Notes under the pieces: model-generated
The model's database searches: none
Seen by the model: the letters and a program-made list of their open reading frames with translations, nothing else
What the model was told of the DNA's origin: nothing
NCBI RefSeq assembly: GCF_900112955.1
Contig: NZ_FONP01000001.1
Coordinates: 1-64,000, forward strand
Reading direction: 5' to 3'
Source of the DNA: Peptostreptococcus sp. D1
GTDB taxonomy: Bacteria; Bacillota; Clostridia; Peptostreptococcales; Peptostreptococcaceae
Length of the DNA stretch: 64,000 nucleotides
Shown: piece by piece, positions 8,401 to 17,269 of the stretch
Numbering within the stretch: position 1 is the stretch's first letter
Layout: every line of letters begins with the position of its first letter
Translations under genes and position numbers: made by a program

Positions 8401-9751
8401 CAATTTTTCCATTTTCTATTTTTACAGCACCAATTTCTGTAATATTGTCATTGACAGGCGAAAAACCTGTAGTCTCTATATCGAATACTACAAAGCTTTG
8501 ATCAAAGCTTCGGTCATTCGCATTTTGAATTATCTCCCTACTGTCATCAACCAAATATGCTTCGACTCCATACAATACTTTAATATCTGATTTACTTGTA
8601 GCATTCATTGCGTCTGGATACGCTTGAACTACACCATGATCCGTAATAGCAACAGCCTTATGTCCCCATTTTTCCAATCTCTTAATAAGGTCTTTTATCG
8701 GAACAGTAGAGTCCATTGCTGACATCTGCGTATGCAAATGTAATTCGACCCTCTTTTCAGGAGCATTGTCAATTCTTTCTTCTTTTTTTTCAAGCCTTAT
8801 CCCAGTTATATTCATGTCGTAGCCCTGCGAATAAATATTAAAATAGATATCTCCCATCAATCTAAGGTAGCTGCCTACCTTTGTATTCTTCTCTATGATT
8901 TCCTTATTTAGATCATTTAGATTAATATTACAGCTTATGGCACCCGTATTGTCTGTAACATAGATTGTGAGTATTGTCTTTCCATTCCTTAGCTCTCTCA
9001 GATTTACATCAAATACCTCACCAACTATACTAACTGTTTTTGTATTCTCATCAATATTGCAAATATCAATTATATTTGCATTCACTCTGTCACCATATAT
9101 AATATCTGGATCTTTTTCAAATTCAACCTTGTATTTATCATCCACAACACTCGGATTTTTTTCCTCCTTAGCCAGAACGTTACAGAATTTTTCAATCTCT
9201 AATTCATTTTCCTTTAAAATATGTTCTATATATGTGTCATCATTTTTGTTCTCAACAGCACATTCAAAAATAACGTCAATATCACAATTTAGCTCCTGTA
9301 ATAGCATCTGTTCTATTTTTTTTCCCAGATTTTTTTCTAATAGCCTATTGAAAATTATTCTATTCGGCGCCTTTATTTTTAACTCTTCCTTTAAAAACAT
9401 ATACTCAACCGAATCAGAATACGCCCTAATTGATGGGCATTCTAGCTTCATTAGATAAAAAATATTTTTCCAATACTGCTTTATCAAATCCTTATAGCCT
9501 TTTTTTTCATTGTATTTTATCGAAACCACAAAACTGATATCATCTTTCTTATATCTTATTTTCTTTGAAACCTCATATTTTGCTTCCTCTAAAAGCTCAT
9601 GACTGATAATATTTTTAGAAGACAGATAAAATTTTATTTTTCCATTTTTCTTATTAATGGAAATTTTTGTAACTGTGGCATCTTCAAAATCCTTTTTAAA
9701 GCTTCTCTTATTGATATCTAATTTTTGAAAAACCTCTAACAATGATTCCAT
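5444..9751 (-). CDS. polC: DNA polymerase III alpha subunit, PolC type
   Basis: 1435 aa, the Gram-positive replicative polymerase. In order: N-terminal domain (1-220), OB fold (about 220-325), PHP half 1 (E-L-H-L-H-T-Q-M-S-A-M-D, about 336), an inserted DEDDh proofreading exonuclease (F-D-I-E-T-T-G to H-H-R-A-V-N-D-A, about 420-585), PHP half 2, a CPNxxC...CPxC zinc module (about 900-935), and palm/finger domains with P-D-I-D-L-N-F-S-G. The length matches B. subtilis PolC. AGGAG lies eight bases before the ATG at 9751. No proB/ispG-type neighbours are seen; it stands alone between an MBL gene and accessory genes. Confidence 0.98.
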   Translation of the reverse strand: MESLLEVFQKLDINKRSFKKDFEDATVTKISINKKNGKIKFYLSSKNIISHELLEEAKYEVSKKIRYKKDDISFVVSIKYNEKKGYKDLIKQYWKNIFYLMKLECPSIRAYSDSVEYMFLKEELKIKAPNRIIFNRLLEKNLGKKIEQMLLQELNCDIDVIFECAVENKNDDTYIEHILKENELEIEKFCNVLAKEEKNPSVVDDKYKVEFEKDPDIIYGDRVNANIIDICNIDENTKTVSIVGEVFDVNLRELRNGKTILTIYVTDNTGAISCNINLNDLNKEIIEKNTKVGSYLRLMGDIYFNIYSQGYDMNITGIRLEKKEERIDNAPEKRVELHLHTQMSAMDSTVPIKDLIKRLEKWGHKAVAITDHGVVQAYPDAMNATSKSDIKVLYGVEAYLVDDSREIIQNANDRSFDQSFVVFDIETTGFSPVNDNITEIGAVKIENGKIVDNFSSFVNPKMDISYKIQELTNITNEMVAEADGIEVVLPKFIEFAKGSVLIAHNADFDTGFIMEKCKKLGIEYDFEKIDTVILARVLLTSLRRVTLDKIAKELNVNLHGHHRAVNDAQATAEIFLKFIEMFKKAGAEKLSDVNEIYGNLDFKKIRPTHATIYAKTQAGLKNLYELISDSHINHFYSSPRILKSELLKRRDGLIVGTACSSGEVYSAVLRNKSVDEIGEMLKLYDFIEIMPLENCSYLIESGEVKDREELMSINMKLCDLGDKFGKPVVATGDVHMMDEHEGIYRSILMYSQRSNGKFLKPVRLHLRTTEEMLEEFSYLGKEKAYEVVVTNSNKIADMMEKIIPIPNGTFPPIIDGSEDELRRMCYEKAEDIYGSPLPEVVKNRLDRELNSIIGNGYAVMYIIASKLVAKSLSDGYLVGSRGSVGSSIAATMSGITEVNPLPAHYVCPNKECKNSEFFAIGEWGSGVDLPDKHCPKCGAKYIKEGHDIPFEVFLGFEGDKEPDIDLNFSGVYQPTIHQYTEELFGKGYTYRAGTIGTVKDKTAFAYVKKFSEENDLNYSIADIHWLSKGCTGVKRTSGQHPGGVMVVPDYKDVHDFTPIQYPANDVNSSVITTHFDYHSISGRILKLDILGHDGPTIIKMLEDMTGIKITDIPLDDPETMSLFTSTKALGVSTEDIGTPVGSLAIPEFGTKFTRQMLVDTMPTTFAELVRIAGLSHGTDVWLNNAQDLVRSNIVGLKDVISTRDDIMNYLIFSGLKPKTAFTIMESVRKGKGLKPEFESDMRDKNVPEWYISSCKKIKYMFPKAHAVAYVMTSFRIAYCKINYPEAFYATYFTTKVEDFDIELISKGMEAVQARMEEIREKGNSATTKENSQYTLLEVVVEMFARGIKVLRVDIYKSDAREFKINGRGEILPPMISLDGMGENAAQSVVDARSKPFISKEDLLKRTRLSKTVVEKLSEHGSLDDLSDENQLSFKL

Positions 9752-9875
9752 AATATTTCTCCTTCCTAAAACGAATGAATTTTTTGTTTTTTTCTGTACA
9801 CCTCTAAATGCTTTTTATATAAATTGGATTCCATATTAATTCAAAAAATTATTCGTAAATTTTAGGACATATCTT

Positions 9876-10562
9876 TTATATTTCAAAATGATTAGCTGCC
9901 GTCTTATGAGTATCTATTATCTCAATATCCTCCAACAGCTCCTTATTATCTTCCTTAAATTTATCTATAAATTCGTATTTATCCCATAAATGCATTGGTG
10001 CAATATATTTTGTTTTTGTGCTTTCAATAAAATATTTCAACCCCCAATCATATCTATCTCCCTGTCTTGGATCTAATGCTACCATAGCCAAATCTATTTC
10101 TCTATTCTTTAGCAGCTTCATCTCATTGAAAAATCTCTCTGTCATGCTATCATACTCTTCTTGAGTTTCATATCCATGCCATGTCCACCAATTAAGATCA
10201 CCACCATGATAAATTGTTTTTCCTTCAGTTGTAATCAATATTGCTATACCTAAATCTGTACTCTCAAAGGTTTCTATTTCAAGATCATCGATGCAATATT
10301 TTTTTCTACCCTCTAAAAAACAAATAGCTTCCCTCTCTTCAATTTCTATATCATCTGACAAAAGATATTTTGCATTTTTGAAATCCTTAAACATTTCAAA
10401 AATATTCTCATTAAAATGATCTCGGTGAGAATGCGTCGAAACAACATAAAGCTTTTTTTCACTATCAATATAGGGAATATCACCTTTATAATAATCAAAT
10501 ATAATATTTTTCTCATCAAATTCAATTAAAAAACCACTATGATAAATATATTTTAATTTCAT
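9876..10562 (-). CDS. MBL-fold metallo-hydrolase
   Basis: 228 aa, metallo-beta-lactamase fold. It opens Y-I-Y-H-S-G-F-L-I-E, and the metal motif T-H-S-H-R-D-H-F sits near residue 45 (HxHxDH). G-G-D-L-N-W-W and M-H-L-W-D-K-Y supply later metal ligands. It resembles the UlaG/RNase-Z-like stand-alone hydrolases; the substrate is unknown. GAGGT precedes the start. It is transcribed away from the flavodoxin-like gene across a 250-base divergent region. Confidence 0.85.
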   Translation of the reverse strand: MKLKYIYHSGFLIEFDEKNIIFDYYKGDIPYIDSEKKLYVVSTHSHRDHFNENIFEMFKDFKNAKYLLSDDIEIEEREAICFLEGRKKYCIDDLEIETFESTDLGIAILITTEGKTIYHGGDLNWWTWHGYETQEEYDSMTERFFNEMKLLKNREIDLAMVALDPRQGDRYDWGLKYFIESTKTKYIAPMHLWDKYEFIDKFKEDNKELLEDIEIIDTHKTAANHFEI

Positions 10563-10776
10563 AAAAACCTCTTTTCATAAAATTCTTATATCAAAGGTAT
10601 ATAACTTACTGCTCTCTTAGCTACCTTTAATACCTTATATTTTGGTTATTTTCTAACCATCTCTTGACTACGCTCTCAAACATACATGTTATTAAGCACA
10701 AGTATATTATATCAAATTTTCTAGAAAAAAGTAGCTTTTTAGACACATGTAGCTTATCTATTTTGAATAATAATGT

Positions 10777-10782
10777 TATAAT
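10777..10782 (+). promoter_or_regulatory. -10 box of the flavodoxin-like gene
   Basis: TATAAT at 10777-10782, 35 bases before the ATG at 10817. The corresponding -35 (10754-10759, TTATCT) is weak. Confidence 0.4.
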
Positions 10783-10816
10783 GAGTAATATAATAATAAA
10801 TTTGGAGGGATGCACA

Positions 10817-12046
10817 ATGGAACTTATTTTACTTGAAAATGCAGATGGTCTCAATTTTAAAAACAGTAATACAGTGGTAGTAGACTGCAAGGATATAAAA
10901 CCATGTATTGGGTGTGCTGGATGCTGGATCAAAACACCTGGAGCTTGTGTTCTTCCAGATAAAGCTCAACACTACGCTGAGAACATAACAAAATTCGATA
11001 CGATAACAATAATAACCAAGCTATGCTTCGGAGGATTTTCCTATCCCATAAAGAGAGCTATTGATAGATGTATTGGATATTTAGATACTTTTATGGTTAA
11101 ATCCGGCAATGATATGAGGCATGGAAAAAGATATGATCATAGCTTCCATTTAAATGTTATTTTTTATGGAAATACAAGCATCGGAGAAAAGGATGATGCA
11201 ATAGAGTTGGTTAAAGCCTGTTGTAAAAATTACTACATCGATTCATATAATATTGAATTTGTAAACTCTTTTGCCACTGCATACATCCTTCTTGGCGGTG
11301 AAAAAAACGATGCAATGTACATGAATCACGATGATATAATAATACCAAAGCACATCAATTTGAAAAAAAAGAAAAAAAGCATTGCAGTGATAAATGCCAG
11401 TCCGAGAAAGAAAAGGGCTGCTTCAGAATACTACTCAAATAAGCTCATTGATATTTGTAATAGACTATCAAATAACGAAATGAAGATAGATAAATACTAT
11501 TGGGATTCTACAAAGCCATTATCTGGATATGAAATAATGAAATTTACAGAGTACGAATCAATAGTATTTTGCTTGGGCGTATATGTCGATACACTCCCAT
11601 CTCATGTAATACAAAATCTGCAAAGAATTGATGAATATCTGTATCAATATCTAAAAAATCATACCTATGGACCATTGGCTGACAATATAAAAAACACAAG
11701 TATTTATGTCTTGTCAAACAATGGGTTAGCTCATGGAAATCAAAGTATTCACACCATTCAATGCTTTAAGAATTTTTCGCTTAAGAATAAATTTAACTGG
11801 GTAAATGGAATGGGAATTGGTGGGGGACCAGTTTACGCCAACCCAAAAACAGACTATCTTTTAAATCCCGACTCTAAAGAAGTCTATGACGCCTTTACTA
11901 AATTTTGTGACAGCATCGTAAATTACGATCAAAATGCGAGATATTCACCAATTTTTACCAACTGCCATATTCCTATAGACGACTACATAGATTCAACAAA
12001 TATATTATGGAAAAAAACACTTACTAGAAATTTTAAAGATAAATAG
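10817..12046 (+). CDS. Two-domain flavodoxin-like NAD(P)H oxidoreductase
   Basis: 409 aa. The N-terminal half carries C-I-G-C-A-G-C-W near residue 33, the cysteine cluster of iron-sulfur-flavoprotein-like FMN reductases, then a flavodoxin fold with G-G-F-S-Y-P-I-K-R. The second half begins at I-A-V-I-N-A-S-P-R-K (about 195), the phosphate-binding loop of NADPH-dependent FMN reductases, and ends with a G-M-G-I-G-G-G-P stretch. It is a tandem of two related flavodoxin domains, roughly twice the usual length. GGAGG precedes ATG 10817; earlier in-frame codons have no ribosome site. It stands alone, and its redox partner is unknown. Confidence 0.75.
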   Translation: MELILLENADGLNFKNSNTVVVDCKDIKPCIGCAGCWIKTPGACVLPDKAQHYAENITKFDTITIITKLCFGGFSYPIKRAIDRCIGYLDTFMVKSGNDMRHGKRYDHSFHLNVIFYGNTSIGEKDDAIELVKACCKNYYIDSYNIEFVNSFATAYILLGGEKNDAMYMNHDDIIIPKHINLKKKKKSIAVINASPRKKRAASEYYSNKLIDICNRLSNNEMKIDKYYWDSTKPLSGYEIMKFTEYESIVFCLGVYVDTLPSHVIQNLQRIDEYLYQYLKNHTYGPLADNIKNTSIYVLSNNGLAHGNQSIHTIQCFKNFSLKNKFNWVNGMGIGGGPVYANPKTDYLLNPDSKEVYDAFTKFCDSIVNYDQNARYSPIFTNCHIPIDDYIDSTNILWKKTLTRNFKDK

Positions 12047-12144
12047 ATTAAAGCTAAATGAACAAATAGCATAAAAATAAATCAAATAAAAACAAAACGA
12101 AATTGTAATCGGATAAATAGTATTGAAAACAAATAAATAAAACT

Positions 12145-12193
12145 AAAGCTCACATATTCATTTACTACAATATAAAGTGAATATATGAGCTTT
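12145..12193. terminator. Bidirectional terminator between the flavodoxin-like gene and rnfB
   Basis: Long hairpin with arms starting AAAGCTCA and ending TGAGCTTT, near-perfect over about 18 bp, with a T-tract on the plus side and an A-rich left side (T on minus). It serves the two convergent transcripts. Confidence 0.8.
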
Positions 12194-12206
12194 TTCAATT
12201 TATTAA

Positions 12207-13085
12207 TTAATTATTTTCAGTTGTAGAGCCTTCTTCTTTAACGTTTTCGTCAGCTTCCTTTTTTTCAGCTGGCTTCGGTTGAACTACAGGCTTTTTTCTT
12301 TCCTTTGGCTTGATAACCTTTGTTGGACACTTCATAGCACACTTATTACACTGCTTACATTTATCGTAATCAATCTGAGCCAATTTATTTTCAAATATAA
12401 TTGCATCAAATGGACATTCTTTAAAACAGATTCCGCATCCTATACAACCAACTGTACAGTTTTCTTTTACGTTTTTACCAAAGTCATTTGACTTACAAAG
12501 TACTGTAACCTCCTTCTTTTGAGGCTTTCTTTCAATTAATCCCTTAGGACAAACATCTATACACTTACCACAATTTACGCATTTTTCATCGTCTACAACA
12601 GCAACCCCATCAATAATATGGATTGCATCAAATGCACAAACCTGCACACATGTACCCAAACCAAGACATCCATAAGAGCATCCTTTAGGACCTCCTATCA
12701 AGGATGCCGCAGCTCTACAGTCCTCTATTCCACTGTATTCATATTTATTCTTAGTAGCTTCACATGTACCCTTACATCTTACATTTGCTACTATCTTTTC
12801 TCCTGCACCAGCTTCAACCCCCATTATTGCTGCAACCTTTTCAGCACAAGCCGCACCTCCAACAGGACAACCATTAACTGGAGCCTCACCTTTTGCTATT
12901 GCAGCAGCCAAGCCTCCACAACCAGGAAAACCACAGCCTCCACAGTTCGCACCAGGAAGAGCTTCAAGAATTTCTGCTTCCTTTGGATCAACCTCTACAG
13001 CAAATTTTTTAGAAGCAAAATCAAGGATTAGACCAAAGATTAAACCTAGCACACCAAGCACTAATACCGCATATACAATAAGCAT
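12207..13085 (-). CDS. rnfB: Rnf complex ferredoxin subunit B
   Basis: 292 aa. N-terminal membrane anchor (1-22), then the Fe-S domain C48-x2-C51-x4-C56 with a further Cys near 73 (G-A-N-C-G-G-C-G-F-P-G-C-G-G), then several 4Fe-4S motifs (C-V-N-C-G-K-C-I-D-V-C-P, C-I-G-C-G-I-C-F-K-E-C-P, C-K-Q-C-N-K-C-A-M-K-C-P). It receives electrons from reduced ferredoxin at the cytoplasmic face. The last ~30 residues are a Lys/Glu/Pro-rich tail. GGAGG precedes the ATG. Last gene of rnfCDGEAB, followed by a terminator. Confidence 0.97.
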   Translation of the reverse strand: MLIVYAVLVLGVLGLIFGLILDFASKKFAVEVDPKEAEILEALPGANCGGCGFPGCGGLAAAIAKGEAPVNGCPVGGAACAEKVAAIMGVEAGAGEKIVANVRCKGTCEATKNKYEYSGIEDCRAAASLIGGPKGCSYGCLGLGTCVQVCAFDAIHIIDGVAVVDDEKCVNCGKCIDVCPKGLIERKPQKKEVTVLCKSNDFGKNVKENCTVGCIGCGICFKECPFDAIIFENKLAQIDYDKCKQCNKCAMKCPTKVIKPKERKKPVVQPKPAEKKEADENVKEEGSTTENN

Positions 13086-13100
13086 TCTTCAACCTCCTCC

Positions 13101-13676
13101 TTATAGTTTTATTAGACCTGTAAATCCAAGAAAAGCAATTGACATTAAGCTTGCAGAAATTAACGCTATCGGGAACCCTTTAAAGGATTCCTGAATATCA
13201 GCCAATTCTAATTTTTCTCTGATTCCGGCAAATATTACGATTGATAATGTAAATCCTATACCAGCACCTACACCATTTATTAAAGTTTCAATAATATTGT
13301 AACCCTTAGTTATATTTACTATTGCAATACCAAGAACCGCACAGTTAGTTGTAATAAGTGGTAGGAAAACACCAAGAGCTTGATAAAGCGATGGAGAAGT
13401 CTTCTTAATAACCATCTCAACGAACTGAACAATTGATGCGATAACAAGTATAAATGCTATCGTCTGTAAATATTCTATCTTAAAGTTTACCAAAATAATT
13501 TGGATAAAATAAGTAATTATAGAAGCAAGTGCGATAACGAATGTAACAGCAACCCCCATTCCTATAGCTGTATCAGTTTTCTTAGAAACACCTAAGAACG
13601 GACAAATACCCAGGAATTGAGAAGTTATTACATTGTTAACAAGCACTATATATAAAAATAATAGTATTAGTTTCAA
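13101..13676 (-). CDS. rnfA: Rnf complex membrane subunit A
   Basis: 191 aa, about six membrane helices, paralogue of RnfE (NqrE/NqrD class). N-N-V-I-T-S-Q-F-L-G-I-C-P-F-L-G-V-S and T-T-N-C-A-V-L-G are the two half-membrane motifs whose cysteines hold the intramembrane 2Fe-2S site. The start is TTG at 13676 with GGGGTG upstream; no ATG is available. It sits 14 bases after rnfE. Confidence 0.97.
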   Translation of the reverse strand: MKLILLFLYIVLVNNVITSQFLGICPFLGVSKKTDTAIGMGVAVTFVIALASIITYFIQIILVNFKIEYLQTIAFILVIASIVQFVEMVIKKTSPSLYQALGVFLPLITTNCAVLGIAIVNITKGYNIIETLINGVGAGIGFTLSIVIFAGIREKLELADIQESFKGFPIALISASLMSIAFLGFTGLIKL

Positions 13677-13689
13677 TCTCTACACCCCT

Positions 13690-14280
13690 TTACGCCTTTT
13701 TCTTAGTCAACTTGTTGAATATCGCCATCAAGAAACCTAATGTCAAGAATGCACCTGGTGGTAATATAAACAATAATGTATTCATACTGCTTGGTAGGAA
13801 TACCATTCCAAATAAGCTTCCAGCACCTAAAATTTCTCTAACGGCACCTAGTACTCCCAAACCAACCGTAAAACCTAATCCCATTCCAAGACCATCTACA
13901 AATGATGCAACCGGTCCATTTTTACAAGCAAAGCTTTCCGCTCTCGCAAGTATCAAACAGTTAACAACTATAAGTGGTATAAATAGTCCCAGTGCCTTGT
14001 CCAGAGCTGGAACATATGCCTTTAGCATCATTTGAACTATCGTAACGAATGTAGCTATTACAACAACAAAGCAAGGTATTCTTATCTTGTCTGGAACCAA
14101 CTTTCTAAGTAATGATATGGCAACATTTGAACATGCCAAAACTACTGCTGTCGAAATACCCATACCTATACCATTTATTGCAGAGCTTGTAACTGCTAGT
14201 GTAGGACACATACCTATTACCTGAACAAATGTAGGGTTTTCATCAATAATACCGTTTTTGAATATTTTTCCTAAGCTCAT
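13690..14280 (-). CDS. rnfE: Rnf complex membrane subunit E
   Basis: 196 aa, six-helix subunit of the ion-translocating core. G-I-I-D-E-N-P-T-F-V-Q-V-I-G-M-C-P-T-L-A-V-T and V-V-N-C-L-I-L are diagnostic. The cysteines pair with those of RnfA. GGAGG precedes the ATG. Spacing to rnfG is 11 bases. Confidence 0.97.
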   Translation of the reverse strand: MSLGKIFKNGIIDENPTFVQVIGMCPTLAVTSSAINGIGMGISTAVVLACSNVAISLLRKLVPDKIRIPCFVVVIATFVTIVQMMLKAYVPALDKALGLFIPLIVVNCLILARAESFACKNGPVASFVDGLGMGLGFTVGLGVLGAVREILGAGSLFGMVFLPSSMNTLLFILPPGAFLTLGFLMAIFNKLTKKKA

Positions 14281-14291
14281 CTCTAACCCTC

Positions 14292-14858
14292 CTATTTATT
14301 TACAGCCTCAAATACCTGAATAGCCTCATTCACACCATCAGTTACCGCTCTCGATGTGATTGTAGCTCCAGATATGGCCTTTATCTGATTGTCGGCTGGT
14401 GAACCGCTCTTGATTACTTCCAATGGCTTTGCCTCTTTATCTTTATACTGTCCATTAAAGGCTGGATCAGCAGCTTTTGCTCCTAGTCCAGGTGTTTCTG
14501 TATTATTACCAACACTTACACCCATTATCTTGCCATCTTTGTTAATTCCTATTGTCAGCTCAACAGCACCACCATAACCTGATGGGTTAGCTTTTATCGT
14601 ATAACCAACAGTGCTTGAACCGTCTGTACCTTCAAATACTTCTGTTACTGTAGATGCTCCAGCACTAGAATATTTAGCTGCATCTAGCTGCTTAAAATCC
14701 TTTGCTACAGGTAATACTTCCTTTCTTGCTGCATTACTTGCTGCTATGTTTCTCTGTTCAATTACAGGTGCAGTCAGCTGATTCGTACCAGCAAGCAGCA
14801 ATGCCGCTGCTGCAGAAAAGGCCAATAATGTTCCTCCTACTTTTATCATACTGTTCAT
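14292..14858 (-). CDS. rnfG: Rnf complex flavoprotein subunit G
   Basis: 188 aa. One N-terminal helix, then an extracytoplasmic FMN-binding domain with the covalent attachment motif S-G-A-T-I-T-S near residue 166 and E-T-P-G-L-G-A-K upstream. FMN is expected on the first Thr of that motif. The start codon overlaps the rnfD stop (TAATG), so translation is coupled. GGAGGTG lies just upstream, inside the rnfD end. Confidence 0.97.
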   Translation of the reverse strand: MNSMIKVGGTLLAFSAAAALLLAGTNQLTAPVIEQRNIAASNAARKEVLPVAKDFKQLDAAKYSSAGASTVTEVFEGTDGSSTVGYTIKANPSGYGGAVELTIGINKDGKIMGVSVGNNTETPGLGAKAADPAFNGQYKDKEAKPLEVIKSGSPADNQIKAISGATITSRAVTDGVNEAIQVFEAVNK

Positions 14859-15832
14859 TATTTACGCACCTCCCCGAACACTCTGTTGTTAACATACTTA
14901 TCAATTAGTGGTACCAAACAGTTTGCAAATAATATTGAATATGACACACCTTCTGGATATCCGCCAAACAATCTTATACAAGTCGCTATTACAGCAGCGA
15001 TTGCAGCATATATTATCTGTCCTTTTTTAGTCATAGGAGATGTAGTATAATCAGTTAACATAAAGAATCCACCAAGTAAAAGTCCTCCAGCCAAAGCCTG
15101 ATACATTGCAAATTCAGCATTAAAGCCTCCAAATATAAATGATAAGACTACTACTAGTACTATATATACAGCAGGCATAATATATGAAATAATACCTTTA
15201 TATATTAAATAAACACCACCTAATATTATCAATAGTGAACATGTTTCACCTATCGTACCACCGATATTTCCCATAAACATTTGTCCAAGTGAAATACCAG
15301 CCTCATGTATTCTTCCCACAGCATCTGCAGAAGTTCCTCCAGCAAGCTTTAAATAACTAAGTGGAGTTGCAGCTGTAACAGCATCTGGATTCGCTCCAGG
15401 CTTCAACCAAGTTGTCATAGCCACAGGAAATGAAGCCAATAAAAATGCTCTACCCGCAAGTGCTGGATTAAGGAAGTTAAAACCGATTCCCCCAAAGACC
15501 ATCTTTACAACAATTATTGCAAAAACAGAACCAAAAATACACATCCAAACCGGAAAACCAGCTGGAACGTTAAATGCCAACAATAAACCTGTCACAACTG
15601 CAGACAAGTCTCCAACTGTAGATCTCTTCTTTGTTATCTTACAATATAACCACTCAGAACCTACAGCTCCTATAACACAAGCCAAGATTGTTATTAGCCC
15701 TTGAACTCTGAAATAATAAATTCCAGCAGCAGTCGCAGGTAACAATGCAAGAATAACTTGTTTCATTATGTATGTAGTATCTTCATTAGTCCTAATATGA
15801 GGAGATGAAGAAACTATCAATTTCTCATTCAT
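14858..15832 (-). CDS. rnfD: Rnf complex membrane subunit D
   Basis: 324 aa, NqrB/RnfD family with about eight to ten helices. The sequence starts S-S-P-H-I-R-T-N-E-D-T and carries the covalent-FMN site region A-V-T-A-A-T-P-L-S (about 167) and D-Y-T-T-S-P-M-T-K-K-G near the C-terminus. The flavin-carrying Thr and the helices form part of the electron/ion path. GGAGG precedes the ATG. Confidence 0.97.
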   Translation of the reverse strand: MNEKLIVSSSPHIRTNEDTTYIMKQVILALLPATAAGIYYFRVQGLITILACVIGAVGSEWLYCKITKKRSTVGDLSAVVTGLLLAFNVPAGFPVWMCIFGSVFAIIVVKMVFGGIGFNFLNPALAGRAFLLASFPVAMTTWLKPGANPDAVTAATPLSYLKLAGGTSADAVGRIHEAGISLGQMFMGNIGGTIGETCSLLIILGGVYLIYKGIISYIMPAVYIVLVVVLSFIFGGFNAEFAMYQALAGGLLLGGFFMLTDYTTSPMTKKGQIIYAAIAAVIATCIRLFGGYPEGVSYSILFANCLVPLIDKYVNNRVFGEVRK

Positions 15833-15855
15833 TATTTTTCCTCCTAACTAATTAT

Positions 15856-17193
15856 TTACTTTTGTGCTGCAGCTTTTCTTCTCTTAGCACCTATTTCTCT
15901 CTTTGCCTGCCTTATAGAAGGTAATAATAATCTTCTAGCAGGACAAATATATGAACATGAACCACACTCAATGCAATCCATTGCCCTATGCTTTTCTGCT
16001 TCATCAAAATTATTCTTCAACGAATATGCACTGATAAATAATGGCTGAAGGAATGCAGGACATACATCTGTACATCTACCACATTTAATGCAGTTCATTG
16101 GTTCTGGAGCCACAGACATAGCCTCGTCAAGTATCAATATTCCCGAAGAACCTTTGTTTGTAGAAATATCATCAGTGTATTGAGCAAGACCCATCATAGG
16201 TCCACCAGCAATAAGTTTTCTCGCTGTAACACCTTCTTTTATGCCACCACATTGTTCTATGATTTCACTAAATTTAGTTCCAACCTTTGTTATTAAATTT
16301 TTAGGATCCTTTATACATGGACCTGTAACAGTTGTAATCCTTTCCACAAGAGGCATACCCTCTCTTATTGCTCTTGCGATTGCTGCTGATGTCGCAACAT
16401 TTGTAACAACTGCACCAACTGCGATAGGAAGTGCTCCAGACGGAACCTCTCTTCCGGTACAGGCATAAATAAGCTGTTTTTCAGCACCTTCTGGATATTT
16501 TACCTGAAGGCTCGCAACTTCGATTTCTGGATATGGTTCAGCAGCCTTTATCATGTTTTTAATTGCTTCAGGCTTATTAACTTCTATACCAATAAAACCT
16601 TTATCTACATTTAATGCCTTTAAAAGAGCTCTTAAACCATAAACAACATCATCTGGATGTTCAACCATTAATCTATCATCAGCTGTTAAATACGGCTCAC
16701 ACTCTGCACCATTCAAAATAACGAATTCTGCCTTTGAATCTGGTGGCGGAGAAATTTTAACATGGTTAGGGAAAGTCGCACCACCCATACCAACTATTCC
16801 AGCCTCTTTAATGATTGCCACTATCTCTTCTTTTTCAAGAGATTCAACGTCACCCTTCGGCTTCACACTTTCATGAAGTTCTTCTTTAAAGTCATTTTCG
16901 ATAATTACGCACATTGCAGTACCACCTGGAACTCCACATGGTTGAATTGCTTTTACTACACCCGATACCGATGAATGAATATTAGAAGATACGAAGCCTT
17001 GAGCTTCACCAATCTTTTGTCCAAGCTTCACCTCTTCTCCAACTTCTACAATGCACTTTGCCGGTGCACCGATATGCTGCTGAAGCGGGATATAAACAGT
17101 AGAAGGAGCTTTTGCTCTCTCAATTGGTTTTTTATTTGCATACTCTTTTCCATACGGAGGATGTATTCCTCCCTTAAAAGTTAAGAGTTTCAT
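15856..17193 (-). CDS. rnfC: Rnf complex NADH-binding subunit C
   Basis: 445 aa. Biotinyl-like N-terminal domain, NADH/FMN Rossmann region (G-M-G-G-A-T-F-P-N-H-V-K, then N-G-A-E-C-E-P-Y-L-T), SLBB domain and two 4Fe-4S motifs (C-I-K-C-G-R-C-T-D-V-C-P and C-I-E-C-G-S-C-S-Y-I-C-P). It exchanges electrons with NAD at the cytoplasmic side. First gene of the operon; GGGGG lies about eight bases before the ATG. Confidence 0.97.
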   Translation of the reverse strand: MKLLTFKGGIHPPYGKEYANKKPIERAKAPSTVYIPLQQHIGAPAKCIVEVGEEVKLGQKIGEAQGFVSSNIHSSVSGVVKAIQPCGVPGGTAMCVIIENDFKEELHESVKPKGDVESLEKEEIVAIIKEAGIVGMGGATFPNHVKISPPPDSKAEFVILNGAECEPYLTADDRLMVEHPDDVVYGLRALLKALNVDKGFIGIEVNKPEAIKNMIKAAEPYPEIEVASLQVKYPEGAEKQLIYACTGREVPSGALPIAVGAVVTNVATSAAIARAIREGMPLVERITTVTGPCIKDPKNLITKVGTKFSEIIEQCGGIKEGVTARKLIAGGPMMGLAQYTDDISTNKGSSGILILDEAMSVAPEPMNCIKCGRCTDVCPAFLQPLFISAYSLKNNFDEAEKHRAMDCIECGSCSYICPARRLLLPSIRQAKREIGAKRRKAAAQK

Positions 17194-17240
17194 TCTGTTA
17201 CCCCCTATTCTTAACTAGTATTTAATTTATTTCAATTACT

Positions 17241-17269
17241 AGTATACAACAACTCTAAAAAATTAGCAA
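17241..17269 (-). promoter_or_regulatory. rnf operon promoter
   Basis: Minus-strand TTGCTA (17264-17269), a 17-base spacer and TATACT (17241-17246), 48 bases upstream of the rnfC start. An ACTAGTAT direct repeat brackets the downstream region (about 17215 and 17239), and a palindrome AAAAACGTTTTT lies near 17285-17300, upstream of the -35. Confidence 0.65.

Noticed and set aside
10627-10932. Minus-strand ORF of 101 codons opposite the flavodoxin-like gene start
   Set aside because: It overlaps the well-supported plus-strand gene start, has no ribosome site and no recognisable protein features.
12618-13031. Plus-strand 137-codon ORF inside rnfB
   Set aside because: It is a Cys/Ser/Thr-rich antisense image of the iron-sulfur gene, not a protein.
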